Source: Dioscorea cayenensis subsp. rotundata (Eukaryota; Streptophyta; Magnoliopsida; Dioscoreales; Dioscoreaceae). Taken from it: 64,000 nucleotides of DNA. The position numbers and the translations under genes were made by a program. This document shows, in pieces, positions 10,602 through 22,923 of this stretch (position 1 is the stretch's first letter; every line of letters begins with the position of its first letter). Location: positions 2,356,001 to 2,420,000 of the forward strand of contig NC_052481.1 in the NCBI RefSeq assembly GCF_009730915.1, read 5' to 3'. Below the pieces are notes generated by a model, which worked only from the letters and a program-made list of their open reading frames with translations, did no database searches and was not told the origin of the DNA.

Positions 10602-13600
10602 TCACAGGTTCGCAAAATTGGGTAACTTTGAAGCCGCGTCCTTATCAGTAAACCATTTAAGTTCCCCTTCTTTGAGTGAAACCATCTCGACGGGCAGTAC
10701 ATCATATGAGTTTTGATCAGGTCCGAGTGCCTTCTGCACGACACTGGCTTTGCCAGCTCCAGCTACTACAAGGGCGATATTAGAAGATGCATTGATCACC
10801 GGAAATGTGAGCGTGATTCTCTCAGGTGGTGGCTTGGGGGAGTCAGTTATGTGTGTTACCCACCGTTGCTTTTCATTAAGTAGAGGGTGGCCTGGAAAAA
10901 GAGAAGCTATATGACCGTCTGGTCCCATTCCTAGTAGCATGAGATCGAACTCTGGGAATTCTGTAGCGGTTGATAATTTCAGCACCCCAGTGTTAACCAA
11001 ATGTTTTAAACAGGTTTCATAATCATCTGCAGCTCCCTCAGCTGATAAGGAATCATTAATGGCATAAACCTGACCTGGTGGAATTGGAACCTGACAAGTA
11101 GGCAGAAAATATGACTTTTAGTTTAATTATCAAAAATCTTCCCTCAGCATGATAAATCTTGTATCTATAGAAAGGAGTTTGTACCATCCTCCCAATTTGA
11201 AAATGTGTACATAGTCACTAACAAAATCGAACTTTGAAGATCCGAAAAGAAAAGATCATAAGGAAAAAGTAAAAGACAATTGCAAAAGTAAATAAGATTA
11301 GTACAGAAGAAGCAAGACTAATTTTGATGGAGTATTGCTAACATGTTACTGAAATTAAATCATAAAATTGGAAATCAAACACTAGTTAATCAAGCTAATT
11401 ACTTGTTGCTTAAATAAAAAAGTCCATCATTGTCTGGTCATTAAAAACTATCCCGAATTCAGCTAACTATGCCAGAATTTTATGGTATAGGGTTACAATT
11501 GGATTGACACCCAATTTGGTTGATCAAAATTACATCCAGTTCAGTGTGAATAGTGTTGATCGCTGTCCAATTGAGTCATAATTGATCCATATTGCCCCAC
11601 AATCTTAACAGAAAGAACAGCATCAATTGCACATTTGTGGATGCAAGTTCGTTATTAAAGTCTTCATCCATGTCTAAGCTTATTAGTACACATGTCTTGC
11701 AATTTCTCACTTTGATTTGATCTTCATGTCATGCTTCATATATAAGTTAGTTATGATAATACTCCTATAATAAAGGAGTCATGTTAGGTGTCTTCATGTA
11801 TTTAAGCTTTGTCTTTATAACAATAAAGTATCCCATTCTCATAACTCTTTATGGTATCAGAGTCTTTATCTTATACAAGTTTGATCCACTTTTTTTCTTT
11901 TCCTTACCTGCCTCACACACCGATCATACCACACATCCAATGGCCTTCTTCATCTGGCAAACTTCTATTCTCAATGCTAACAATACAAACACCAATAACC
12001 ATATTGTGCAATTCAATCCTTCCTCACAACTGCCTATTAAATTACAAGGTAGCTCTAATTTTTCTACTTCGAAGGCCCAATTGATGTTGCTTCTCGATGG
12101 CCATGAACTCACTGGGCATCTCAATAGTTCTACACTTTGCCTAACAAAAACAATCACTCGCGACAACACATCTGAAATCAATCCAGTGTATCGCCTTTGG
12201 GTTCGTCGAGATCGCCTCATTCACCAAGCAATGATGGCCTGCATCCATCATCGATGGCACATCCAATAATGAGAAAGCTTGGCCCTTCTTCACACCACCT
12301 ATGCCAATAAAAATCGCGCCCGCATCTATAGCTTACTGGATCAACTCAGTCGCATCACCAAGGAAGACAAGAGTGTCTCTGAATATCTCCATCAGGTTCG
12401 CACCATTGCCAATAAGCTTACCACTGCCGACTCACCAGTAATCAAAGCAAAACTCATAATCAAAATTCTCAACGGACTTGGTCCTGATTTTCACGAAGTA
12501 TCAGTGATAATCCGCAATTGTAGTATTTCAATTGAATATCCTGAGCTTTACGAAAAGCTTCTTGATCATGAACTCTTTCCCCGTCATCAAGTAAAATATG
12601 TTTCGTCACCAATAACGGCAACCGTCGCAAGTAGGACCAATAACAACAACATGATGGGCAAACGCAACAACTGTCGGAATACTTGGCGCTTTTGCAACAA
12701 CTGTCGGAATACTTGGCGCTTTTGCAACAACAATGGCACCTCTCCGGCTTGGCGTCCTAATCTCAAGCACAAGCACGCACTTCAATGGCATCAACAAAAT
12801 TCTAACACCATCAATAATGGTGTTCGATGCCAACTATGCAATCACCCCGATCATGTCGCCTCAATTTGCCGAAACAAGTCACATAACCATCTTAAGGCTA
12901 AAGCAAACTTTGTCAGTAGCTCTCATGCATCTGCAATCCCATAGATTCTAGGCACCGGTGTTTCACATCATATTACCACTGAGCCACACAATATGCCTGA
13001 ATACAATGGCTTTAAAGAAGTTACACTGGGAGATGGAAACAAAATCCCAATTTCTCATAATGGTTCAACTCAATTTTATGCATCTTAACACTACTTTTCA
13101 GCTATCTAATACTCTAGGTGCCCCTCAAATTATACACAATTTAATTTCAGTTTCCACCTTTTTGCAAAGATAACATAATGTCTGTGGAATTTTTTCCTTC
13201 TAGTTTTATTATTAAGGATCTGGCAACACGGACGCCATTGGTGCACAGTGGGAGTAGCCACAGGTTGTAGAAGTAGCCGATTATTTCTTCCCTAGCTTCT
13301 CCACAAGCTTGTTAAATATTGGCTTAATATCCTTAAGATGAAGCCAAATCTTGATCCATTTTAATCCGACGGTCTAGATTACTCTATTGTTTATATAAGA
13401 TTATGCTTGTTGGGTGTTGTGAAGTAATGAGAGAAAAGAGGGCGAGAAAGAGCGGGTGAGTTTTCTTGTATTTAGAGAGTGGAAAAAGTGAAGGTGTAAA
13501 GGAGAGCTCTTGTTCTTGCTTGATCTTATTAAAGCAAAGTAAGACCCTTGTTTTTGAGGTAAGGCTAGTTCTTAGAGCTTGATAACTCTCTTGTGGCTTT

Positions 13601-16600
13601 ATGCCAATTTCTTATACTCTTGTACTCTTGTTATTCTTCATGATATAGTGAAGCATGTTCTCCTATAGATGTAGGCTTGTTCTTAGCCAAAACATGTTAA
13701 ATTGGTGTCTTTTACATTTTTTTTTCTGAGATTGGTTGTATATTGCCCTTGCATTGTCTATTCATTGTGCCATTGCTAGGTATTGTGATATTGCACATCA
13801 AGTGTTCGATGAATTGCCACACTAATTCACCGCTTCCTCACACGCAACAAAGCTTACATCGCCTCTTCCAAAGTATCCCTTGAAACCTGGCATTGTCGAC
13901 TCGGACATCCACATGCTAAAATTTTAAATTTTATTTTAAATACTTCCTTTGTCCGCACGAGACAAATTTACTTTTTGCAATTCATGCTTATCAAATAAAT
14001 CTCATCGACAACCATTGCTCAACTTACTTCGTCAAGTTCCAAACCTTTTCACATCATTTTTAGCAATCTATGAGGACCGTCTCCTGAGCTTTCTCTTGAC
14101 AAAAAATTATATTATTGCCTATTTTTTTATCACAATACAAAATACACTTGGATCTGCACTTCACATTGTAAAAGTGAGGTCAATGCAGTTTTTCAAAAAT
14201 TGTCCCTTGGTGGAAAAACACTTCAATTCTCAAATATTATCCTTTTACCTTGGCCAAGGTGGTGAGTTTCAAAGTCTTACTTCCTATCTAAGTTCCAATG
14301 GTATACAACATCTCATTGCTCCCCCATACACACCACAAAGAGTTGCCCTTGTTGAACGTCGTCATCGACATTGTTTTTAAAATCGAATGAGGCGTGCGCC
14401 TTGAGGCGCGCCTCAAGGCGAGGCGCAAGGGAACAGCCTCAAGGCGCACGCCTTGAAGTTGAAAAATGAGGCTTAAGCCTCACTGGCAAAAGTCGCACGC
14501 ACTGAGGCGCACCGCCTCAGTGTGTGTGAGGCTTAAGCTTCAAAAATCCTGATTTTTGTAATATCATTTTAATTTCTAAAGCAAATAAAAAATATTTATA
14601 TGTATATACTTTCATTAATAAAAACTTATATATGTAAAATTCAATAAAAAAAACTCATCAACACCTATGATTTTGCATGTAGTACGTACCAATTTAATTT
14701 TTTAATCTAAAGATTATGTAAAAATGACAATTTATCAAGATAAACTACAAATAAGATAAGATGAGTTACAAATAAGATAAAATTACATATAAGATAAGAT
14801 GGTTACAAATAAGATAAGTTATAATTTTATTAATTTTTGAAAAAAAAAATTTATTTTATAAATAAAAATAATATATTTTAATAAGTTTCAAAAAAATATT
14901 TATTTTATAAATAAAAATAATATATTTATTACTTTGTATTTGGTAGACAATATTGTTGTTTTTTCCAAAAAAAATAAATTTTGAGGCTTACGCCTCGCCT
15001 CACGGTTGAGAAGCGCCTCGAAACCCGCCTTGGGTTTTTAAAAACCTTGGTCATCGACACATTACAGAAACAACAAGAACATTGCAATATGAAGCTTCTC
15101 TTCCATCCAATCTTTGGTCATTTGCTTGTCACTATGCAGTATATCTCATCAATCATCTATCAACCTCTATTTTACATTGTCGTTTTCCATTTGAAATCCT
15201 ATTCCAAGAAAAACCATATTACAATTCCTTAAAAATCATTGGGTGTCTTTGTTATCCATGGCTCAAGCCATATTCCCATAACAAACTTGCACCACGATCA
15301 ACTCCTTGTGTTTACTTGGGCTTCTCTCTCACGCATCATTGCCATCAATGCTTTGACCCTCTTAAGTCTAAATTTTATTTGACTCGTGATGTGATTTTTG
15401 TAGAAAACGTGTTTCCCTTCAAAACCATGTTTTCTACACTAAAAGTTATATCAAACAATCATTTCAGCAAAACCAATCAGTATTATATTGCATCCTTCTA
15501 CATCTACTTCAAATATCTTAATATTTTTATTCTCACTCTTATATGCATAGAATACTCCTAAAGCATTAGCTTTTGAGTACAACAACTTCCTAGCAGCAAT
15601 ACCCAGGGAAATCACTAGCACAGGCCATAGAACATTCCATAACAAAATATTTCAGTAAACTTGTGCACAAGCTAAAGAAACATGATTCACAATAACATGT
15701 CACAAATTGAAGAGAACTTGAAGGTTCTCATAACAATCTAACTGTTCAACCTAAAAGTGGCATTTAATAACTAGCCAAGAGTAAGGAGTTGAAGAAAGCC
15801 TTCCATGTTTCTAAATAAATTATTCTTTTAGGCAGTTGAAGGTTAGGTTGTAAGCAAAAGTAACTTCCTGTTATTGTCCCTTAAACAATACCTATTCCTA
15901 CATCCGACTGGATGAGCATAAGAAAATAAACTTTTAGTAGTCTTCCGAAAAAAAATTATAACACATAGCGGGATATGAATATTGAGAACTGACTACTCAT
16001 GCACATCAAGTTATAACCTTACTCAAGTTAAGTGAGCTAGAAACATAAGATGAATCAACAACTTGTACAATGGAAAACACATGTTATTATGAGTTCACAG
16101 AACATTTGCCTGTTTAAGAACTATATTGAAAAAGAAAACTTATGTGCAACAAATTTTCATAAATTTGAACCAAATGTGTAATGATGTTATACATACAAGA
16201 ACCAATCATCTGAAAGTTCAATCCAAAATAAAGGCCAAAGAGACCTCAAACTAGCTCGCCGGAGAACAACACTCTCATTCAACTTAGATATAAGCAACAC
16301 AAACACTAAAATCCTTATTTCTCACAATAAATCCCTATTCTAAACATCCTAAAAACACAAGCACAAGACCTCAATCCAACAAAACCTCTTGAACATACTA
16401 GTTGAAACTTCAAACACCATGTCCTAAACCAGTAAAACATCTCCTTTCCTCCATTATATTCAACCATTACATTCATAAACAGCAAAAAAAAAAAAATGCA
16501 CAATTGATTAAAAAGGGATGCTGATCAAAGCACATCAAAGTACAATCAATGCGACATGAACAAGATGAATTAAAAGGTCAAACAGAGATTTTTATTTTTT

Positions 16601-17197
16601 TAGTATCACCTTGGAAAGAAACCCATCATACGCGAGCTTGTAATTGCTATCTGGATGATCCTTGGGCACCACTCTCTCATCAGCCCAGAACACATGCCAC
16701 TTCCCCCAGTTCACAGAGTCCACATACGGAGATTCCACCAGCTTCCTACATTCCCCACCAATCAGACAATCAAAACATCAAGAAAAACACCAAATCCTCT
16801 CGAAAAATCCCAGAATGAGATCGGAATTTCACCTGAGAGACTTGATAAGGGAGCCACCGGAGAGAACAACAGTGAATGCGCCCCTATCGTTAGTGAACTT
16901 CTCAGAGAGCTCAGCAGTGAACTTCGCCAGAGAAACCGAGAGCTCCTCCTCGTTCTCGAAGACCAGAACCTCCTTCTTCCCTTCAGATACCTTGATGGGA
17001 GTAAAGGCCATGGCGAATGGCCGGCGAGGATCAATCCGTCCACAGGTGATGCTTATCGGAGCGAAGCGGCGTCCGAAGAAGATCGATCGATGAGATGTGA
17101 AGGTGGTGCACAGGATCGGCGGCAACAACGGCGCCGGCGAGCGGCGGAGATGGACGGAAAGGGCGGTGGAACCGAGAGAGATCGCAGAGGAAACCAT
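10602..17197 (-). CDS. PGL: 6-phosphogluconolactonase, plastid-targeted form
   Basis: Three exons: 17197-16833, 16745-16610 and 11090-10602. They give 990 nt and 329 aa. The first ~65 residues are rich in Ser/Arg/Pro and poor in acidic residues (MVSSAISLGSTALSVHLRRS onward), typical of a chloroplast transit peptide. Met63 is a possible alternative cytosolic start. The mature part carries VVLSGGSLIKSLRKL, FWADERVVPKDHPDSNYKL and LLGMGPDGHIASLFPGHP. It acts in the plastid oxidative pentose phosphate pathway. The C-terminus, DKDAASKLPNFANL, again buries an SKL tripeptide. Intron 2 is 5519 bp because of nested transposon insertions; the same intron is 1036 bp in the neighbouring copy. The splice sites of intron 2 remain canonical, so the gene looks functional. 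Confidence 0.93.
13310..13849 (+). mobile_element. Solo LTR (540 bp) nested in the copia remnant
   Basis: It starts TGTTAAATATTGG and ends CACACGCAACA, the TG..CA termini of an LTR. It is flanked by the 5-bp duplication AAGCT at 13305-13309 and 13850-13854. Removing it restores a continuous pre-integrase reading frame across the junction, which supports the boundaries. No internal region remains, so it is a solo LTR formed by LTR-LTR recombination. A TATATAA box lies near 13395. Confidence 0.85.
14371..15049. mobile_element. Mutator-type non-autonomous element (679 bp) with perfect 10-bp target duplication
   Basis: It is flanked by GTCATCGACA at 14361-14370 and 15050-15059, a perfect 10-bp duplication. 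The termini are inverted: the left reads TTGTTTTTAAAA, and the right reads CAAGGTTTTTAAAAACC on the reverse strand. Subterminal GC-rich blocks built on GAGGCG/CGCCTC units form strong foldback structure (14391-14530 and 14984-15030). The middle is AT-rich with no coding capacity. It splits the copia integrase region. The 10-bp duplication fits the 8-11 bp range of the Mutator superfamily. Confidence 0.8.
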
Positions 17198-17240
17198 GTT
17201 ATTATAGCTTAGTTTGATGAGAAGGATTGATTGAAATGAG

Positions 17241-17248
17241 TATTTATA
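17241..17248 (-). promoter_or_regulatory. TATA box of the plastid lactonase gene
   Basis: TATAAATA on the minus strand, 44 bp upstream of the ATG at 17197. It is the same box at nearly the same spacing as in the neighbouring paralogue, so the core promoter was part of the duplication. Further upstream, near 17370-17388, are two GCCCA words (TTGGCCCATTAGTAGCCCAT), similar to plant site II/TCP elements. Confidence 0.55.
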
Positions 17249-17389
17249 GCCGTTGAGATCTTGATGAACGGATGAGATTGGAGTTGATAGTATCGGGTCG
17301 GGTTTGTTATTGATCATTGGATCCCAAACCCGTTAATGCTAATTGGACCCGGCTTGGAACGCCCATGTTGGCCCATTAGTAGCCCATGA

Positions 17390-19700
17390 TAATTTTGTCA
17401 TTGTTTGGGTCAGTGTTGATATTTATTTTTAGTTATTGTTTATTTTTTTAATAAAAAAATTGAGGGCATAAACATTTGTTATTTTTTTAAAATATAAATT
17501 TATTAAGTTTTTTTTTTTGGTATATTTTTTTTCCTATGTCAAAATTAATTTAATGGCAAGTTAAAATTAGTCTAGAAACAAAGATAAAGTGTTAGAAATT
17601 ACAGATGTTGGAGTAGTGAACAAGATGACTGAGGGGTGCAGATGCACCGACTTTAAGAACGAATTCGTCTCTTTTTTTTAGTGCAACGAAAACAGCAGTA
17701 CAATAGCGATGTTCTCCCATGATACAACAGTCGTTTTCTCCAATTCGTGCATCAGAACAGAGAAGAATTGAGTGCTCTTCGTGTGAATAAAACAGATAAA
17801 AAAACAGTCCAAAAATTAACAGTGTGACGCACAAAGAAAATCGGTGCATTCGTATCGGCATCATGCGCCTACATGAGTTCAAGCCGAATTCCAAATCCAA
17901 ATTCTGAATACCATCATTATAATGCTCTAAATTTTTGAGTTTGACCGAATGGTACATTGAACAATGACATTAAATTTATTTAAAAACTATAAATATCTTA
18001 AATTTTGCCGACATGCAAAATATTTATCATGATTAGATCTCAAAATATCAGTTTCTTTGTAAGATTATGTTTCAATACACTTGATCAGTGGGGCAAATGT
18101 TCTATTCAATCTTGTCTATTACTTGGTGGGTATACTAATGTTAGTCATCATTAACTATATTTTGTGGTCCTTTGACTTGTAATTAAAATGACATCTTATT
18201 ACCTAAATGTACTTGAAATAAAGGCCCTTAATCATGTTGTCGACATGTAAAGGTTAGAAACAATGAACTCCGAAGGTGGCTATTGGATCACTTTCAAGAC
18301 TTCAAAATAAGAAGTCCTACAAGATTAATATAAGACTTTAGAGGTGACCTCAAGGTCCTTGCACTTAGTTTATAGGTGTGAGGATTCCTTAGACGGTGAA
18401 ACTTAATATCTAAATCTTCAAGTTGTCTTCAAGTTGTTCTACTTGTTATGATTAAAGTTAAATTTTTATATATTTAACCACACTCTTCTTTACTTAGGAA
18501 TATATAACTCTTGAATTTGAGCAAGTATATTTGTACTATGAGTGGGTAGTACATGTTCTTAAATGGATACACTAACAATTTAAGGAATTAGTAGATATAT
18601 GTAAGAAAGTAACTTGAGAATAAGAGTGGATAAATCTGAGAGGTTAGCTAACATTTTTTAAGCGGGACGTGTAAAAATGGATATATTTGTAATTTGAGAG
18701 GGTAGTAGCTATTTCAAGCTAGTTATAAACTTTACCTACTCTTCCTAGATTCTGAAAAAGTGGTGTATTATTCAAAGCAAATAGCCTTGCAATTTGAGGG
18801 TGTAATAGATGTCATTGAACTGACTCATTCTTTTTTTGCAACATCTTGTCTACTGAGTGAGTTATTCTAAATTCACTTACATTCTCTTTTCTTTCTTTTC
18901 TTTCTTTTCTTTCCAACCTCTTGACTGCCGAAACTCTTGCTCTTATTTCTCTCCCTGTTTTTTTTTTATTTATTTATTTAGTGAAGAAGAATAGGTGTTG
19001 TTAATAGAGTTATATAATATATATATATATATATAAAGAATATTACGAGGAAAAACATAAAAAACAAGAGGAACTTGAATATAAGAAGGAAAAAGGGAAG
19101 CATGCCCAAGAAGATAGGGAACACGGAACACCATTTTTCTCTTGAATTTAAAAAAGAAAAGAAAAACATGTTTTAGAAAAAAGAGAACAATAATAACAAC
19201 AACAACAAAATGAAAAAAGCCATGGATAAAAAAGGAGTATGTCGAAGAAGAAGAATATGAAAAATAAAAATAATGAGAAAAAGGAAAGTAAAAAAATAAG
19301 TAATAGGGGTAATTTTGGTATTATAAGAATTGAAAATTTTTTAATTGATGCATGCAGAGAGTAGGTCATTTTCCTTGATGCACGCTTGAGAGTGAGGGAT
19401 GATCACAACTCATGAATGTATCACCACCCAATTAATGCTATTTATATTCTTGATTTTTTTTAAGAAATTTTTAATTCTTAATGTAACGTACATAATTATT
19501 TAAAAAACCTCCTAAACCTTGCATGTTAGGATTTTTATAAATGTGAATAGACCAGTTATAAAGGTGCAAAGATATAGTAGCTTTTGTATGTTAAAGAATG
19601 CTTATGCCAAACGCACAAAACATATATTCTATTTGTTAAAATACAATTAGAGAAACATTCAAAGCATCAAGAAAAGTATTTTGAAAAATATTTACAAAAA
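17390..19700. other. Spacer between plastid lactonase and CYP78A
   Basis: No gene is recognised. An unassigned 121-codon minus frame at 17592-17957 lies in sequence of slightly higher GC. It may be a transposon relic; I could not place it in a family. A short (TTTCT)n run occurs at 18890-18912 and a (TA)n at 19014-19034. Confidence 0.45.
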
Positions 19701-19721
19701 TATTAAAAAAAAAGTAGAGTC

Positions 19722-21619
19722 TCAGGAGATAACACGACGAGGGTATAATCTAGCTGTGAGAGGGATAGCCATTTCACAGGAAAGTTTGAGAACTTCAGAT
19801 AGATCGACAAGTGTCTCATTTGATAGAGGAGCCCATTCAAACTCATGTAGTAGTGAAGCAACCCAAAAACTGACCGTAGTCATTGCTAGGGATTTACCTG
19901 GACAATTTCTCCTGCCTGAACCAAATGGTGCAAGTCGAAGATCTGATCCTAGAATCTGGAACTCAGTAGAGTTAGATCCAATAAATCTTTTAGGACAGAA
20001 TTTATGAGGGCTCTCCCACACATGCGGGTCATGTGTAATGGCCCACATATTGACCATAGCGGTGGTCCCTGCGGGGACATAATTCCCATCCACTTGTGTA
20101 TCACAAGTGGCCAACCGAGCCCAAGAGAGTAAGGGCCCTGGTGGGTGGAGTCTTAGCACCTCTTTGATCACTGCATTTAAGTACACTAATGATCCAACAT
20201 CTATTTCTGTCACTGTTCGATGAATCCCCACTACCCTATCTAATTCTTTATGCACCTCATCTTGAACATCCTGGTGCATAACTAGCCTTGCCAATACCCA
20301 CTCTATCAACACCGCCACAGTATCAGTGCCCCGAAATATCATCTCCTATAAAAATAGTAAACAATAAACAAAAAAAAAATATCATAATTATCAATATTTT
20401 TAAAATGTACCCCCAAAATAAATACAGTTATCATGCTTTATTCAATTCAATTTTTTTTTCTTTTTATTCAAATCATAATTGAATTTATCAAAAAAATAAA
20501 CAACATTTTTGCATGTGTGATAGATAATTATATTATTTTTTATAAAAAAATCTCCTTAATAATACAACATATTATTATTATTATTATTATTATTAAAAAA
20601 TAACCTAAACTCACCCAAAGCACAGCGGCCATGTCTGTGTCTGACAACCTATCCTCATACTCATACTGTAAAGAGAGGAGAACATCCACAAAGTCAGGAA
20701 CTAGTTTGGCAGCACCGTCACGGTGTTCATCTATGAGCCTACTCACAAACCTATTAACTTTAGGCACGAGCCTAGCACACCTAACCCTGATCCCTTGCGG
20801 ATCAAACCAGAACCCGAACCCAAACTCGAATCCGGATAAAAAACCCAAGTGGTCCGACCAATTAAGCGTGCCCAATAACTCATAAGCTTCATCGACTAAA
20901 CCCCTTAACTCCCTCATCTCTTCACTCTCCGACAAAATCTCATACCCCCGACCAAACACCGACCACATCATGTGATTCAACGCCGCACGCTTAACAACCT
21001 CACGTGCGCCGACACTATCACCACTACACGACAAACACCGAAGCGCCGCCACCATTTGATCGGCGATTAGCTTGCGACGCGGCGAGGATGCGGCGATTTG
21101 TTTGGGAGAGAACAAGTGGGTGGCGGCTATGCGGCGCAGCGCGCGCCAGTAGGAGCCGAACGGCGCGAAGCCGATGGCGCGGTGGAACATCAGCGCGTGA
21201 GCCGAGTACTTAGCTGGTCGATCAACGAAAGCCGAGCTGTTTAAGATCTCTTTAGCCACGTCTGGGTTTGAAGTTATGACGACTCTAGTGTTGCCAAGAC
21301 TGAAAGCCATTAATCTCTCGGCTTTGTGAGCTTTGGCTTTGGCGGCGAGCTTCCGGTGAGCCAAGCCGTGCATGAGGCTCATGCTGCCGATGAGAGGGAA
21401 GCCTCTTGGGCCAGGTATCGGCTTGCGGTTGTGGAATCTTAGCTTGGACCAAGCCGAGCCGCCGGGAGTGGCCCAGTGGATGAAGAAGATGGTGACGAAG
21501 GTGAGTACAGAAAGGAAGAGGATGCCGGCGAGGGGGAGCTGGTTAGCCGCGCCGGCGAGGAAGCCGGATTTGGTGGCTATGGCTAGAGTTAGATCCAAGC
21601 CGGCTTCCATGGATTCCAT
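19722..21619 (-). CDS. CYP78A: CYP78A-family cytochrome P450
   Basis: Two exons: 21619-20615 (335 codons) and 20345-19722. They give 542 aa, normal for the family. The protein shows an N-terminal membrane anchor at about residues 29-49, the hinge PIPGPRG at 67-73, and the I-helix FRGTDT ending at 344. It also has ExxR at 397-400 (KEVLR), the PERF-region variant PKRF at 453-456, and the heme loop [11 protein letters not shown] with ligand Cys483. The E(M)[14 protein letters not shown] block and the single intron just before it are hallmarks of CYP78A. Members (KLUH, PLASTOCHRON1) act in the ER and control organ size, leaf initiation rate and seed size through an unidentified mobile signal. Which subfamily member this is cannot be told here. 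Confidence 0.95.
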
Positions 21620-21665
21620 TATGGCTTGGCTTGGCTTCTGCTCTTGTTAGTGGACAGTGGGTGCC

Positions 21666-21673
21666 CTTTTATA
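21666..21673 (-). promoter_or_regulatory. TATA box of CYP78A
   Basis: TATAAAAG on the minus strand, 47 bp upstream of the ATG at 21619, at the expected distance for a short leader. Confidence 0.5.
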
Positions 21674-22225
21674 GAGAGTGTAAAGTTCATGATTGGTCCT
21701 TCAATCTCAAGAAACTTTCATTTTGGTCTCCAAACCGTAATAGCGTGAATTTCTTTTTATTTACCTTGATTTTAAATTAATTTTATATTACTAACGTTAG
21801 ACTTACAGAATATAGTTAAGATATTTATTCTCACAAAAAGTCAAAAATTTAATTCTCACACAATGTATGATGTATAAGGTCTTCAAACATAGAATGAAAA
21901 TATGTGGTATATTTAAGACAAACCCACATTTTTTTCTATTTTATCAAAATAATAATAATAACAAAAAATTTTTAAAAAAATTTAATTATTTTTTATGTAT
22001 TATTAAAATATATAAATTATTTTCTTGATTATGGCATAAATATTCTCAATTATAATTTTTTATTACCTATTAAAAACCGATGAAAGTAGCAAACCAGACA
22101 TTGGTTCAAATATGAAATCACACAAGGACTGAAGTGAATATTTAAATGCAGTAGTCAGGGACTAGTTCGGATTTTCACTTTTATAGAGAGTGAGAGAGAG
22201 AGAGAGAGAGAGATGAGGAAGAGGG

Positions 22226-22428
22226 CACGTGGCGGTGGCGTGGCGGTACGTTGTCGGGTTTTTGAGAGAGGGGAGCACGTGAAGGGCTTTTGGATGGAGG
22301 CCCATTAGAGGTTGGGCCGGGCCCATAGTCTTGGCCCATGTGCCGCACTTGATGCCCACGATGGTGACCGTTCGATCGCTGTTCCAAACTGGTGATGAGT
22401 TTTTCATGGTGGTCGTTAGTGACACGTG
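22226..22428. promoter_or_regulatory. GC-rich island with three G-boxes and several TCP/site II words
   Basis: CACGTG occurs three times within 203 bp: 22226-22231, 22276-22281 and 22423-22428. Two copies lie in the ABRE-like context CACGTGGC. Between them, 22299-22340 holds repeated GGCCCA/TGGGCC words. The island is about 0.6-0.8 kb upstream of the CYP78A start and follows a (GA)n tract at 22191-22213. It may be a distal promoter module of CYP78A, or the leftover promoter of a gene that has been lost; I see no downstream coding sequence on the other strand. Confidence 0.4.
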
Positions 22429-22923
22429 GCGCTGTGGATCCTATGAGCCAACTCTCCTTATGTGTGAAATTACTGTAATGCCCCTCAGTTTTGTTTTTAT
22501 TCTAAGAAAATGAAATCACGAGATTACCCTTGATGACAATGGCTGTACTGCTGGAGTCTTCATGGATTTCTTTATAATATATATATATATATTTGATGAA
22601 AAAAATTGAAGCAAGTTTTATTTGATTAAAAAATAATCTTGCTTTTATTTATTTTATTTTTTTTCCTAATGCGATTATTTTTCATAGTTGTTATATAATA
22701 TATATATATATATACATATGAGAGTGAAAGCATGAAAGAGCAATGCCTGGCGAAGGTAAAAAGCCAAAGGTAAATAGAGAACCACATACAAAACACTGTC
22801 TTCTGATACAACAATAGATGACTATATATATATATATATATATCTATTTGCTTATTTATTTAATAATATAAAACTCATTAGAATTGTGATCTTTAACAAT
22901 AAGTTTTAGATCTCATGCACTTT

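Larger units (their letters stand above)
11640..15480 (+). mobile_element. Ty1-copia retrotransposon remnant in lactonase intron 2
   Basis: A primer-binding-site-like TGGTATCAGAG at 11852-11862 follows a probable LTR remnant whose left edge I cannot fix. Gag-like sequence starts at 11941; a UBN2-type gag segment lies at 12279-12944 with a CCHC zinc knuckle (CX2CX4HX4C) near 12826-12870. Pre-integrase sequence with WHCRLGHPH appears near 13890, and integrase core sequence continues at 13949-14370 and again after 15060. Frames are broken by stops and frameshifts. I see no reverse transcriptase or RNase H, and no matching 3' LTR, so the 3' half is lost. It lies antisense to the host gene. A 30-bp tandem duplication occurs at about 12667-12726. 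Both ends given are approximate. Confidence 0.8.

Noticed and set aside
16549-17212. Several overlapping plus-strand frames of 89-185 codons
   Set aside because: They lie antisense to exons 1 and 2 of the plastid lactonase gene, whose coding frame is unambiguous; their composition has no family features.
17592-17957. 121-codon minus-strand frame
   Set aside because: No recognisable domain, no splice or promoter context and no relation to the neighbours; left as unassigned spacer.
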